A stretch of DNA of 64,000 nt, from assembly GCF_003234365.2 (NCBI RefSeq), contig NZ_CP126260.1, positions 2,852,001 to 2,916,000 on the forward strand, in the 5' to 3' direction. Numbering within the stretch: position 1 is the stretch's first letter; the number at the start of each line of letters is the position of its first letter. This document shows, in pieces, positions 48,615 to 56,517 of this stretch. The notes beneath the pieces were generated by a model. The model ran no database searches, was not told the DNA's origin, and saw only the letters and a program-made list of their open reading frames with translations. The position numbers were made by a program, and so were the translations under genes. Origin of the DNA: Curtobacterium sp. MCJR17_020. GTDB lineage: Bacteria > Actinomycetota > Actinomycetes > Actinomycetales > Microbacteriaceae.

Positions 48615-49093
48615 CGTACCGTCTCGTGATCGGGTCCGACGATGCCGGGTTCGACTACAAGGAGATCATCAAGGCCGACCTGCTGGCCGACGATCGGGTG
48701 TCGGACGTCACCGACGTCGGCGTCGACGCGGACGGGCACACCGCGTACCCGCACGTGGCCGTCGACGCAGCACGACTCGTGGCGAACGGCGAGGCCGACC
48801 GCGCGATCCTGATCTGCGGCACCGGACTCGGTGTCGCGATCGCGGCGAACAAGGTCCCCGGCATCCGTGCCGTCACCGCGCACGACTCGTTCAGCGTCGA
48901 GCGTTCGGTCCTGTCGAACGACGCCCAGGTCCTCTGCATGGGCCAGCGCGTCGTCGGCGTCGAGGTCGCCCGCCGGATGGCTCGCGAGTGGTTGGGCTAC
49001 GAGTTCGACCGCACCAGTGCCAGCGCGTCGAAGGTCGCAGCGATCTGCGAGTACGACGGCAGCGCGCCCGCCGGCGTCGACGCCCAGTCGTAG
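48611..49093 (+). CDS. RpiB/LacAB family sugar-phosphate isomerase
   Basis: A 160-residue isomerase. RpiB residues visible are Cys69 in RAILICGTGLGVAIAANKVP, His91-Asp92 in AVTAHDSFSVERSVLSNDAQ and the YPHVAVDAARLVANGEADRA helix. The N-terminal motif is GSDDAGFDYKE, with Asp11 where ribose-5-phosphate isomerase has His (SDHAG). Tetrulose-phosphate isomerases of mycobacterial tetritol clusters belong to this family, so a 4-phosphate isomerase role is favoured over true ribose-5-phosphate isomerase. The start overlaps the kinase stop (ATGA). It is the last gene of the plus-strand operon. Confidence 0.85.
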   Translation: MTYRLVIGSDDAGFDYKEIIKADLLADDRVSDVTDVGVDADGHTAYPHVAVDAARLVANGEADRAILICGTGLGVAIAANKVPGIRAVTAHDSFSVERSVLSNDAQVLCMGQRVVGVEVARRMAREWLGYEFDRTSASASKVAAICEYDGSAPAGVDAQS

Positions 49094-49099
49094 CCGGTC

Positions 49100-49171
49100 C
49101 GCAGAACACCGGTGTTCGCCCACCGAACACGCGCTTGCGTGTGTTCAAGCGACGAACACCGGTGTTCTGCG
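49100..49171. terminator. long convergent hairpin built on two ACCGGT palindromes
   Basis: CGCAGAACACCGGTGTTCG (49100-49118) is the exact complement of CGAACACCGGTGTTCTGCG (49153-49171), and the loop contains a second stem AACACGC / GCGTGTGTT. Each arm is itself built on the palindrome GAACACCGGTGTTC. It lies between the rpiB-like stop and the FGGY kinase stop. Confidence 0.72.
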
Positions 49172-49183
49172 CACACCCCCACC

Positions 49184-50653
49184 TCAGCTGCGCGCGGCCA
49201 GCCGGTGCACGACGGCCTTCGTCGCCTCGTAGAGCTCGCGGTAGTCGCGGTACCCGGGCTCGTAGGCCGCCGTCGCGACGGGGTCGGGCTCGATGACGGT
49301 GGCCGGCGGGTTCCACTGCCGGATGTCGACGTCGGCCACCAGCGCTGCCGCCAAGAACGCCGACCCGTACGACGCCCCCACGGTCACCGACGGCACCGTC
49401 TGCCGCAGCCCGGTGACGTCCGACACGATCGTCGGCCAGAGCCGTCCGAGCAACCCGCCGCCGGCCCCGACGAGCTCGCGGACCTCGACCCCGGCCGCAC
49501 GCAGCACCTCGATGTTGTGCCGGACCGCGTAGGCCGTCGCCTCGAGCGTCGCCCGGTAGATGTCCCCACGCGTGTGCCGCACCGTCAGCCCGGCGATCAC
49601 CCCGCGCGCGTCCGGATCGGCGATGGGCGTCCGCTCCCCCGCGAAGTACGGCAGCATCAGCAGCCCGTTCGCGCCGATCCCGGCGCACCGTGCTTCTTCG
49701 AGCATCGTCGGCCACTCGCCGTCGACCAGCCGTCGCAGCCAGTCGGTGATCGCCCCGGAGGTCGCCATCCCACCCGCCACGCTCGGCTGTCCCGGGTGCG
49801 TCCCCACCGTCGTCCACATGCCCGGCACCGGCGTCGGCTCGGCGGTCGGCGCGATCATGAACATCGTGGTGCCGTACTGCAGGAACATCCGGCCCGGCAC
49901 GGACTCCCCGACGCTCACGCCCTCCGCCCACGCGTCGATGGTGCCGGCCGTCACGGGGATGCCGACCGGGAGGCCCGTGGCCGCGGCCGCCTCGCGCGTC
50001 ACCACGCCCGCCTGGTCACCCGACCACAGCAGCCGCGGCAGGGGCAGGCCGGGCGCGATCTGCTCGCACCAGTCCGGGATCCACGCGTTCTCGTGCACGT
50101 CGTAGAGCGGGGTGGTCTGGCTGGCCGAGTGGTGGTCGAGGACGTACTCCCCCGTCAGCAGCTCCACCACGCGTGACGCCGGCATCGTGAAGCGGACGGC
50201 ACGCGCCCACACCTCGGGCTCTCGCCGGGCGACCCACGCGAGCTTCGCCCCGGCGGCCTGGGTGCTCAGCCCGGAACCACACCGGGCGCGGATCGCGTCC
50301 TCGCCACCGAGTTCCGCGGTCAGCTCGTCCAACAGGTCGGCAGTCCGGGTGTCGACGCCGTACAGGACCGCCGGGCGCAACGGCTCGCCGACCGCGTCGG
50401 TGAGCAGCACGCACGGGCCGATGCCGCTCACCCCGACCGCCTGCACATCGGCATCGGGGACGAGCGCGAGGAGCTCGTGCGTCAGCGTCGTGAACTCGTC
50501 CCACCACACGGCCGCGTCCATCTCGACCAGCCCCTGGGCAGGGCGGTCGACGTCGTGCTTGCGACCCACCTCGGCGATCACGGTGCCGTCGAACCGGGCC
50601 AGCAGCGCCTTCGTGCTCGACGTCCCGATGTCCAGACCGAGCACCGCCCGCAT
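49184..50653 (-). CDS. FGGY family carbohydrate kinase
   Basis: A 489-residue FGGY kinase with two actin-like halves. Phosphate 1 is AVLGLDIGTSSTKALLARFD (about 3-22), and the first-domain acceptor Asp-type motif is GTIDAWAEGVSVGESVPG (about 234-251). The second-domain ATP site is ELVGAGGGLLGRLWPTIVSD (about 394-413). The xylulose/ribulokinase subgroup fits better than glycerol kinase. It is convergent with the tetritol operon rather than inside it, and may phosphorylate a different ketose or polyol product. No regulator is next to it on the far side. Confidence 0.86.
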   Translation of the reverse strand: MRAVLGLDIGTSSTKALLARFDGTVIAEVGRKHDVDRPAQGLVEMDAAVWWDEFTTLTHELLALVPDADVQAVGVSGIGPCVLLTDAVGEPLRPAVLYGVDTRTADLLDELTAELGGEDAIRARCGSGLSTQAAGAKLAWVARREPEVWARAVRFTMPASRVVELLTGEYVLDHHSASQTTPLYDVHENAWIPDWCEQIAPGLPLPRLLWSGDQAGVVTREAAAATGLPVGIPVTAGTIDAWAEGVSVGESVPGRMFLQYGTTMFMIAPTAEPTPVPGMWTTVGTHPGQPSVAGGMATSGAITDWLRRLVDGEWPTMLEEARCAGIGANGLLMLPYFAGERTPIADPDARGVIAGLTVRHTRGDIYRATLEATAYAVRHNIEVLRAAGVEVRELVGAGGGLLGRLWPTIVSDVTGLRQTVPSVTVGASYGSAFLAAALVADVDIRQWNPPATVIEPDPVATAAYEPGYRDYRELYEATKAVVHRLAARS

Positions 50654-50792
50654 GCCGCCTCCTTCGCCGCCACACGACCGCCGTCGGTCGCGTCCCGAGT
50701 CTACGAACGATCATGATCCGTCGACGCCCAGCTGCCTGTCGGGGGCCGGACGTACCGTACTCACGACTCCGATGCACCACGAGGGGAACCCG

Positions 50793-51869
50793 ATGAAGAA
50801 GTCAGCCTGGCTGCCAGCAGTTATCGCGCCGGTGGTCGTCGCCGGCGCCGTCGCCGCTCCGATGATCGCGAACGCCGCGAACGACCCGATCGCGGGGACG
50901 AACCCGACCGCGGCGGACGTCATCGCCAGCATCGCGAAGTCGTCGGACGCGCAGTACTCCGGCAAGCTCACGCAGTCGAGCGACCTCGGACTCCCCGAGC
51001 TGCCGACCGGCTCCGGCGGATCCTCGCTCGAGGGCGACGCCTCGGAGGTGCTCGGCCTGCTCACCTCGTCGCACACCGCCCGTGTGTACGTCGACGGTGA
51101 CAGCAAGCAGCGGATCCAGCTGACGCAGCAGCTCGCCGAGCAGGACCTGGTCCGCAACGGGTCCGAGGTCTGGACCTGGGACTCGAAGGAGCGCACCGCC
51201 ACGCACGTGACGCTCCCCTCCGACTCGGCGAAGGCCCCGCAGGACGCCACCACCACGCCGACCGACATCGCGGAGCAGGCCGTCGACGCCATCACCCCGA
51301 CCACCACGGTCTCGAAGCCGACCGAGGTCAGTGTCGCAGGGCACGACGCCTGGCAGATCACCCTGACGCCGAAGTCCTCCGACACCTTGGTCGGCACCGT
51401 CCGACTGGCGGTCGACCAGCAGACCGGGCTCCCGCTCCGTGCGACGATCCGGGCCGCCGGGCAGGACGACCCCGCGGTGCAGGTCGGGTTCACCAGCCTC
51501 GACTACGGCGCCCCGGCCGCGCGGCTCTTCGACTTCACGCCGCCGTCGAACGCGAAGGTCACCGAGAAGGACCTGTCCGACGCCGAGCACGACGCCCACG
51601 CGGAGGGCGACCACGCTCGCGGCGCGCACGACGGTGACGAGCCGACCTTCACGGGCGAGGGCTGGGGCACGATCGCCGAGCTCCCCGCCGGCACCGTGGA
51701 CCAGTCGTCCCTCGGCGACGAGGCCGCGGGCCTGCTCGGCCAGCTCACGAAGGCCGTCGACGGCGGCCGTGCCGTCCAGACCTCGCTCGTGTCGGTCTAC
51801 CTGACCGACGACGGCCGGGTCCTCGCCGGCGCCGTGCCGGTGTCGTCGCTGGTCGCCGCCGCGAAGTGA
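50793..51869 (+). CDS. secreted LolA/RseB-like (MucB, DUF2092-type) protein
   Basis: A 358-residue exported protein. The signal peptide is MKKSAWLPAVIAPVVVAGAV followed by AAPMIANAAND, with cleavage after NA. The mature part has an ARVYVDGDSKQRIQLTQQLA strand pair, a DLVRNGSEVWTWDSKERTAT middle, and VRLAVDQQTGLPLRATIRAA, the LolA/RseB beta-sheet order. Functions in the fold include lipoprotein carriage and envelope-stress sensing; neither is proven here. An acidic and His-rich linker (AEHDAHAEGDHARGAHDGDE, about 265-284) is unusual and may bind metal. It is translationally coupled (GTGA) to the ABC ATPase. Confidence 0.75.
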   Translation: MKKSAWLPAVIAPVVVAGAVAAPMIANAANDPIAGTNPTAADVIASIAKSSDAQYSGKLTQSSDLGLPELPTGSGGSSLEGDASEVLGLLTSSHTARVYVDGDSKQRIQLTQQLAEQDLVRNGSEVWTWDSKERTATHVTLPSDSAKAPQDATTTPTDIAEQAVDAITPTTTVSKPTEVSVAGHDAWQITLTPKSSDTLVGTVRLAVDQQTGLPLRATIRAAGQDDPAVQVGFTSLDYGAPAARLFDFTPPSNAKVTEKDLSDAEHDAHAEGDHARGAHDGDEPTFTGEGWGTIAELPAGTVDQSSLGDEAAGLLGQLTKAVDGGRAVQTSLVSVYLTDDGRVLAGAVPVSSLVAAAK

Positions 51870-52870
51870 GCGCACCGGAACCCGCGCACACGACGGAACC
51901 GGCCGCCGTGGACGCGACCCGCACGACCACGGACACCGACCTCGCCATCCGCACCACGGGCCTCCAGAAGGTCTTCCGCAAGCAGCGCGCCGTCGACGGC
52001 ATCGACCTGTCGGTGCCGCGCGGCGCGGTGTTCGGGTTCCTCGGACCGAACGGCTCCGGCAAGACGACGACGATCCGGATGCTCCTCGGACTGTCGAGCG
52101 CGACGGGTGGCACGATCGAGGTGCTCGGCCAGTCGATGCCGAAGGCGCTGCACCAGGTACTGCCGCGCGTCGGCGCCCTGGTCGAGGGACCGGCCTTCTA
52201 CCCGTACCTGTCCGGACGGGCGAACCTGCAGCGCTTCGACGCGGCGGACCCCACGTCGGACCCGCGCACCCGGAAGGACCGCGTCGCACACGCCCTCGAC
52301 CGCGTCGGCCTGACCCACGCCGCCGACAAGAAGGCGCATGCGTACTCGCTCGGCATGAAGCAGCGGCTGGGCCTGGCGAACGCCCTGCTCTCCCCGCGGG
52401 ACCTGCTGGTGCTCGACGAACCGACGAACGGCCTCGACCCGCAGGGGACGCGCGAGGTCCGCAACCTCATCCGGTCCCTGGCGGACGACGGCACGACGGT
52501 GTTCGTGTCGAGCCACCTGCTCGCCGAGATCGAGCAGGTCTGCACCCACGCCGCGGTGATGCGCACCGGCAAGCTCGTGGCACAGGGCGAACTCGACGAA
52601 CTGCGGTCCGCCGGGGCGCGCACCGTGACCGTCCGCACGCCCGACATCGGGCAGGCCGGCAGCGTGCTGAGCCGGCTCGGGCTCGTCCCCCGGCACGACG
52701 GCGGCGCCGACGTCCTGGTCGCCGACCTGCCGCACGAGCTGCTGCCCGAGACCATCACCGCCGAACTCGTCCGCGCCGACGTCCGCGTCCGTGGGCTGAC
52801 GGTCGGCGGCGGTACGCTCGAGGACCTGTTCGTCGCGCTCACCGGAGAGGGCTTCGATGTCGCTGCCTGA
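51866..52870 (+). CDS. ABC transporter ATP-binding protein
   Basis: A 334-residue export-type ABC ATPase with all motifs intact: Walker A FLGPNGSGKTTTIRML (about 54-69), signature YSLGMKQRLGLANALL (about 160-175), and Walker B LLVLDEPTNGLDPQGT (about 181-196) with His in SSHLLAEIEQV. The C-terminal 90 residues form a DUF4162-like domain, common in drug-resistance (DrrA/CcmA) ATPases. It starts GTG 51866, overlapping the LolA-like stop, and overlaps the permease start by 14 bp. The substrate is unknown; coupling to an exported carrier suggests lipid or lipoprotein handling (inference). Confidence 0.9.
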   Translation: MSAPEPAHTTEPAAVDATRTTTDTDLAIRTTGLQKVFRKQRAVDGIDLSVPRGAVFGFLGPNGSGKTTTIRMLLGLSSATGGTIEVLGQSMPKALHQVLPRVGALVEGPAFYPYLSGRANLQRFDAADPTSDPRTRKDRVAHALDRVGLTHAADKKAHAYSLGMKQRLGLANALLSPRDLLVLDEPTNGLDPQGTREVRNLIRSLADDGTTVFVSSHLLAEIEQVCTHAAVMRTGKLVAQGELDELRSAGARTVTVRTPDIGQAGSVLSRLGLVPRHDGGADVLVADLPHELLPETITAELVRADVRVRGLTVGGGTLEDLFVALTGEGFDVAA

Positions 52871-53729
52871 CACTGCCCGTGCACTGCCCGACGCCGACGC
52901 CGAGGCGCCGCGCCGCCAGCGTCCCTTCGCGCTGCTCGGCTCCGAACTCGCGCTCGTGTTCCGACGTCGCCGCACCTGGGCGATGCTCGGGGCCCTCGCG
53001 CTCGTCCCCGTCCTGATCGCGGTCGCCGTGAAGCTGACGACCGACGGCGACGACGGCGGCCCGGCGTTCCTCGGCGACATCACCAACAACGGCCTGTTCG
53101 TGGCGTTCACCGCGTTGACGGTGTCGATCCCGCTGTTCCTGCCGCTCACGGTCGGCGTCGTCGCGGGCGACACCGTCGCGGGCGAGGCCAGCCACGGCAC
53201 CATCCGCTACCTGCTCGTCGCACCGACCGGCCGGGTGCGGTTCATCCTGGTCAAGTTCGCCGGCGCGGTCGCGTTCTGCCTGGCGGCCACGCTGCTCGTG
53301 GTGCTCGTCGGTGCGGCGATCGGTGCCGTGCTGTTCCCGATCGGTCCGGTCACCCTGCTGTCCGGCACCCAGGTCGGCGGAGCGTCGTACGCCGGCCGGG
53401 CACTGCTCCTCGCCCTCTCCGTGGCGATGTCGATGCTCGGACTCGTGGCGATCGGCATGTTCGCGTCGACGCTGACGAACGTGCCGGTCGGGGCGATGGC
53501 CGCGACGGTGGTGCTGGCCGGGGCCTCCCAGGTCCTCGACCAGCTCCCCCAGCTCGACTGGCTGCACCCGTACCTGTTCTCGCACCAGTGGCTGGGGTTC
53601 GGCGACCTGCTCCGCGACCCGATCTCGTTCGACTCGTTCGGGTCGAACGCGCTGCTGCAGCTCGGCTACGTCGTCGTGTTCGGCGCACTGGCGTACAGCC
53701 GGTTCGCCTCGAAGGACATCCTGAGCTGA
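52857..53729 (+). CDS. ABC-2 type permease
   Basis: A 290-residue ABC-2 membrane protein with six hydrophobic helices. A large loop after helix 1 (KLTTDGDDGGPAFLGDITNN), the helix-2 end VVAGDTVAGEASHGTIRYLL (about 100-119), which is the DxxxxExxxGTxxxLL-type ABC-2 motif, and late QLDWLHPYLFSHQWLGFGDL support the call. The start ATG 52857 overlaps the ATPase end by 14 bp. It would form the channel of the exporter with the preceding ATPase. Confidence 0.88.
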   Translation: MSLPDTARALPDADAEAPRRQRPFALLGSELALVFRRRRTWAMLGALALVPVLIAVAVKLTTDGDDGGPAFLGDITNNGLFVAFTALTVSIPLFLPLTVGVVAGDTVAGEASHGTIRYLLVAPTGRVRFILVKFAGAVAFCLAATLLVVLVGAAIGAVLFPIGPVTLLSGTQVGGASYAGRALLLALSVAMSMLGLVAIGMFASTLTNVPVGAMAATVVLAGASQVLDQLPQLDWLHPYLFSHQWLGFGDLLRDPISFDSFGSNALLQLGYVVVFGALAYSRFASKDILS

Positions 53730-53767
53730 GCCCGACCGCCGAGCCCGACCGCCGGGCCCGATCGCCG

Positions 53768-54829
53768 TCAGCTCGCCGGGGTCGCTGCGCCGCCCGCCAT
53801 CGTCTCCGCCTCCGAGCCGCGCGCATCCGCGTAGCGGTCCCGCAGGTCGCGGGCCTTCTCGGAGCGGTACCAGTCGAGCCGCGCTCCGGTCTCGACCGTC
53901 TGCATCCCGATGACGACCTTGCCGCGTGACTTCATCTCGGCGAGGTCCTCGTACGCCTCGACGATGTACTCGAACGGGTAGAAGCCCGAGATGAGCACCT
54001 GGAAGCGACGCTCCTGCAGGGCCTTCGCCAACGTGGTCAGGAGTTCCCGGGTCTCCTCGTCCTCTGCCGGGGCGCGCAGGAACCGCAGCTCGATGTCGCG
54101 CCGTTCCTCCGAGGACACGAAGCGTTCGTCCCTGACCCCGAGGCGTTCGGCCAAGAGCTCGGCGTTGCTCTCCCCGTGGTTGTCGATGAAGGCGGTGATC
54201 GGCCGGCCGTCCGCGATCGCTCGGATGCGGTCTTCCTCGCCCTCGCCGTAGACGACCGGTAGCGTGCCGATCTGCCGCAGGTAGTCGTGGTTGCGCGCGC
54301 TGCCGAGGGTGATCACGGTCGCACCGGCGTCGTGCGCCAGCTGGCTCTCGATGTGGCCGACACCGCCCGCTGCAGCGGTGATGACGACCGTGTCGTCCGG
54401 CCCGAGGCGGAGCGATCGCACCACCGACACCGCCGTGCACCCGGCCAGGTACAGGCCACCGGCGACCTCCCACCCGACGTACTCGGGCTTCTTGATGACG
54501 GCACCACGCGGCACCGCGATCCAGTTCGCGTGCGAGCCGCCCTGGGGCGCGTGCCCCATGACCTCGTCACCCACCCGCAGGTCCTTCACGCCGTCGCCCC
54601 GCGCCCGGACGATGCCGGCGAAGTCGACGCCCTGCCGTGCCGGGAACTCGAGCTCGATGTGGTCCCGGAGCTTCCCCTCGCGCAGGAAGCGCTCGATGTG
54701 GTTCAACCCGGCGGCGACGATCTCGACGACGATCTCGCCGGGGCCGGCCGTCGGCTTCTCCTGCGGGACGAGCTCGACGACGCTGAAGTCGCCGTACCGG
54801 TCGTACTGGACTGCCTTGCCGTTCCGCAT
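53768..54829 (-). CDS. quinone oxidoreductase-type NADPH dehydrogenase (MDR)
   Basis: A 353-residue zinc-free medium-chain reductase. The GroES-like part has VEIVAAGLNHIERFLREGKL (about 36-55) and GVDFAGIVRARGDGVKDLRV. The cofactor loop VVITAAAGGVGHIESQLAHD lies at about 149-168. No catalytic or structural zinc cysteines are present, matching QOR and enoyl reductases. The C-terminal 40 residues (WYRSEKARDLRDRYADARGS) form an extra charged helix that typical QORs lack. ATG 54829 has AAGGAG upstream. The gene stands alone; its substrate is unknown. Confidence 0.85.
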   Translation of the reverse strand: MRNGKAVQYDRYGDFSVVELVPQEKPTAGPGEIVVEIVAAGLNHIERFLREGKLRDHIELEFPARQGVDFAGIVRARGDGVKDLRVGDEVMGHAPQGGSHANWIAVPRGAVIKKPEYVGWEVAGGLYLAGCTAVSVVRSLRLGPDDTVVITAAAGGVGHIESQLAHDAGATVITLGSARNHDYLRQIGTLPVVYGEGEEDRIRAIADGRPITAFIDNHGESNAELLAERLGVRDERFVSSEERRDIELRFLRAPAEDEETRELLTTLAKALQERRFQVLISGFYPFEYIVEAYEDLAEMKSRGKVVIGMQTVETGARLDWYRSEKARDLRDRYADARGSEAETMAGGAATPAS

Positions 54830-54924
54830 GGGTGCTCCTTCGCTGGCGTGTGCCTCCGGCCTACTCGGTTTCCCCGCGTGCAGCCCGAGCAGGCGGGGTA
54901 CCGGCCGTGGGCGGTACCGACGAG

Positions 54925-54969
54925 CGGACGGGAGGCCCGTGGCGGACACGGCCACGGGCCTCCCGTCCG
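54925..54969. repeat. GGACGGGAGGC-family palindrome after the metallophosphoesterase gene
   Basis: CGGACGGGAGGCCCGTGGC (54925-54943) pairs exactly with its complement at 54951-54969 around a 7-nt loop, GGACACG. On the minus strand it is about 105 bp past the metallophosphoesterase stop and about 95 bp upstream of the oxidoreductase start, so it suits a terminator for the former. Confidence 0.8.
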
Positions 54970-54981
54970 TTCGTCGCGCAC

Positions 54982-55089
54982 GTCCAGTGCGCCTCGCGCG
55001 CTCGGTGCGCGTCGCGCGCTCAGTGCACGCCGGCCGCTCAGTGTTTTCCGGCTGCTCAGTGCTTGCCGGCTGCTCAGTGCTTGCCGGCG
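54982..55089. repeat. six 18-bp tandem units at and beyond the metallophosphoesterase 3' end
   Basis: Units start at 54982, 55000, 55018, 55036, 55054 and 55072; the best ones read GCTCAGTGCTTGCCGGCT. The unit at 55072-55089 holds the real stop codon. On the minus strand and in the gene's frame, the three units after the stop each encode AAG(K/V)H and another TGA. Units become more degenerate with distance from the gene. Confidence 0.85.
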
Positions 55090-55988
55090 GCCGCGATGAC
55101 GGACGCGACGGTCTCGGCGTCGAGGTGGAACGCGAGTGGGTCGGCGTCGGGGCGTGGGACGCGCAGCGGCGTCGACCAGACGGAGCCGTCCTCGGCGACG
55201 TCGACGACGAGGGCGCCGCTGTCGACGGTCGCCGATTCCTCGTCGTAGGCGCCGGTGACGTCCGTGTCGTTCGCGACCCCGGGGGCGACGAGGACCGGGA
55301 CCCCGGCCAGCGAGCCGGCGAAGTGGTGGTGGTAGTGCCCGCCCAGGACCACGCGAACGTCGGAACCCCGGATCACGTCGGCGAGTGCCTCGGGGTTCTG
55401 CAGCCGGAGCGCCTCGTGCAGCTCGGTCGGGGCCGGCAGGGGCGGGTGGTGCAGGACGACGACCGTGCCGTGCGGGGCGTGGTCCCCGGCGAGCGCGGTG
55501 CGGAGCCGTTCGAGGCTGGCGTCGCTCAGCTCGCCGTAGCCGGCACCCGGCACGCTCGTGTCGACCGTGACGATCCTCCGGCCGGCGACGAGCGACTGCC
55601 CCCACACCGGCACGGTCGGCGGGTGGTACTCCATCGTGTGCATGACGGGGCGGCCGCCCTCGCCGAGGACGTGGCCGTTGGACAGCACCTGGCGGAAGCC
55701 CTCGCGCAGGTCGTGGTTGCCGGGGACGGCGATGAGGGCGGCTCCGTGGCGCTCGGCCCATCCGCCGACCCGCTCGAGGACGGCGGCGTACGACTCGGGG
55801 CTGCCGTCCTCGGAGACGTCGCCGGAGATGACGACGAGGCCGATGCCGGGCACCCCGTCGACCCGGGCGAGCACGGCGTCCAGCGCTGCGGTGGTGTCGA
55901 CGGACCCCTGGTGCAGGGCGCCGTCGCCGGTCAGGTGGGTGTCGGAGAGGTGGAGGACGCGGAGGGTTCCTGCTGCGGGCGGCTGCAT
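55074..55988 (-). CDS. metallophosphoesterase (cAMP phosphodiesterase-like)
   Basis: A 304-residue class III phosphodiesterase of the CpdA/Icc type. The dinuclear metal ligands are all present: Asp/His in LHLSDTHLTGDG (about 12-23), GLVVISGDVSEDGSP (about 52-66), AVPGNHDLREGF (about 90-101), VVVLHHPPLPAP (about 178-189) and LGGHYHHHFAG (about 217-227). Substrates may be cyclic nucleotides or other phosphodiesters. The last residues AGKH and stop come from a tandem repeat that carries on after the gene. ATG 55988 is used; a longer frame has no family content. Confidence 0.87.
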   Translation of the reverse strand: MQPPAAGTLRVLHLSDTHLTGDGALHQGSVDTTAALDAVLARVDGVPGIGLVVISGDVSEDGSPESYAAVLERVGGWAERHGAALIAVPGNHDLREGFRQVLSNGHVLGEGGRPVMHTMEYHPPTVPVWGQSLVAGRRIVTVDTSVPGAGYGELSDASLERLRTALAGDHAPHGTVVVLHHPPLPAPTELHEALRLQNPEALADVIRGSDVRVVLGGHYHHHFAGSLAGVPVLVAPGVANDTDVTGAYDEESATVDSGALVVDVAEDGSVWSTPLRVPRPDADPLAFHLDAETVASVIAAAGKH

Positions 55989-56058
55989 GGGGTCCACGGT
56001 AGCCACGGGGGCGATGGGTGGGCTGGGCGGGTCGGGAGCGGTTCGTGAGCACCCGTGC

Positions 56059-56490
56059 TCAGTCCGGCAGCACCACGTCCGGGATGTCCCGCAGGAAAAT
56101 CTCGATCGTCTTCGGGCCGACCCCCTTGAGCGCACCGAGTCGGTCGCGCAGGTCCTTCCGCGACGCCGCGGTCTTCACCAGGTGCGACACGGACCCCTCG
56201 TCGGCGTCCAGCGTGTGCATCGTCTCGTGCAGGGCGTCGGTCATCTGGTAGTCGAACCGCGCGTAGCCGCCCTCGTCCAGGACCCTCCGCAGCTGCTCGC
56301 GTCCGGCGCCCGCGAACTTCCCCGGGCTGGTGAACCCGTGGTCGATGAGGACGCGGTAGGTCTCCGCCGCCTGCTCCTGCCGGATGGGCCGGCCGAAGAG
56401 CATGCTGGCGAGGAACCACCGGTAGAGCTGTTGGGGCTTGCCGTCGGACAGGTCGATCCCGAGGTCCGCGGCGTGGGTCACGTCGGCCAT
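56059..56490 (-). CDS. small helix-hairpin-helix protein, endonuclease III-like fold
   Basis: A 143-residue protein with an alpha-helical region (ADLGIDLSDGKPQQLYRWFL, then ASMLFGRPIRQEQAAETYRV) and a C-terminal HhH motif, LGALKGVGPKTIEIFLRDIP (about 117-136). The layout resembles the HhH half of DNA glycosylases such as endonuclease III. The Fe-S cluster cysteines are missing and the usual Lys/Asp catalytic pair is not placed as expected. It may bind DNA without cleaving it or be a divergent lyase. The gene stands alone with its start at ATG 56490. Confidence 0.65.
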   Translation of the reverse strand: MADVTHAADLGIDLSDGKPQQLYRWFLASMLFGRPIRQEQAAETYRVLIDHGFTSPGKFAGAGREQLRRVLDEGGYARFDYQMTDALHETMHTLDADEGSVSHLVKTAASRKDLRDRLGALKGVGPKTIEIFLRDIPDVVLPD

Positions 56491-56517
56491 GGACCGGACG
56501 CTACCCGCCCCCGTTCC

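Noticed and set aside
48611..49093. Housekeeping ribose-5-phosphate isomerase
   Set aside because: The SDHAG His is replaced and the gene is coupled to an erythrulose-type kinase, so a pathway-specific isomerase is preferred.
49968..49983. GGGAGGCCCGTGG inside the FGGY kinase gene (and GGGAGGCCCGT near 14050)
   Set aside because: They resemble the GGACGGGAGGC repeat arm but have no complementary arm and lie within conserved coding sequence, so chance is the better reading.
54982..55089. CRISPR array
   Set aside because: The 18-bp units are directly adjacent with no spacers and overlap a gene end; there are no cas genes.
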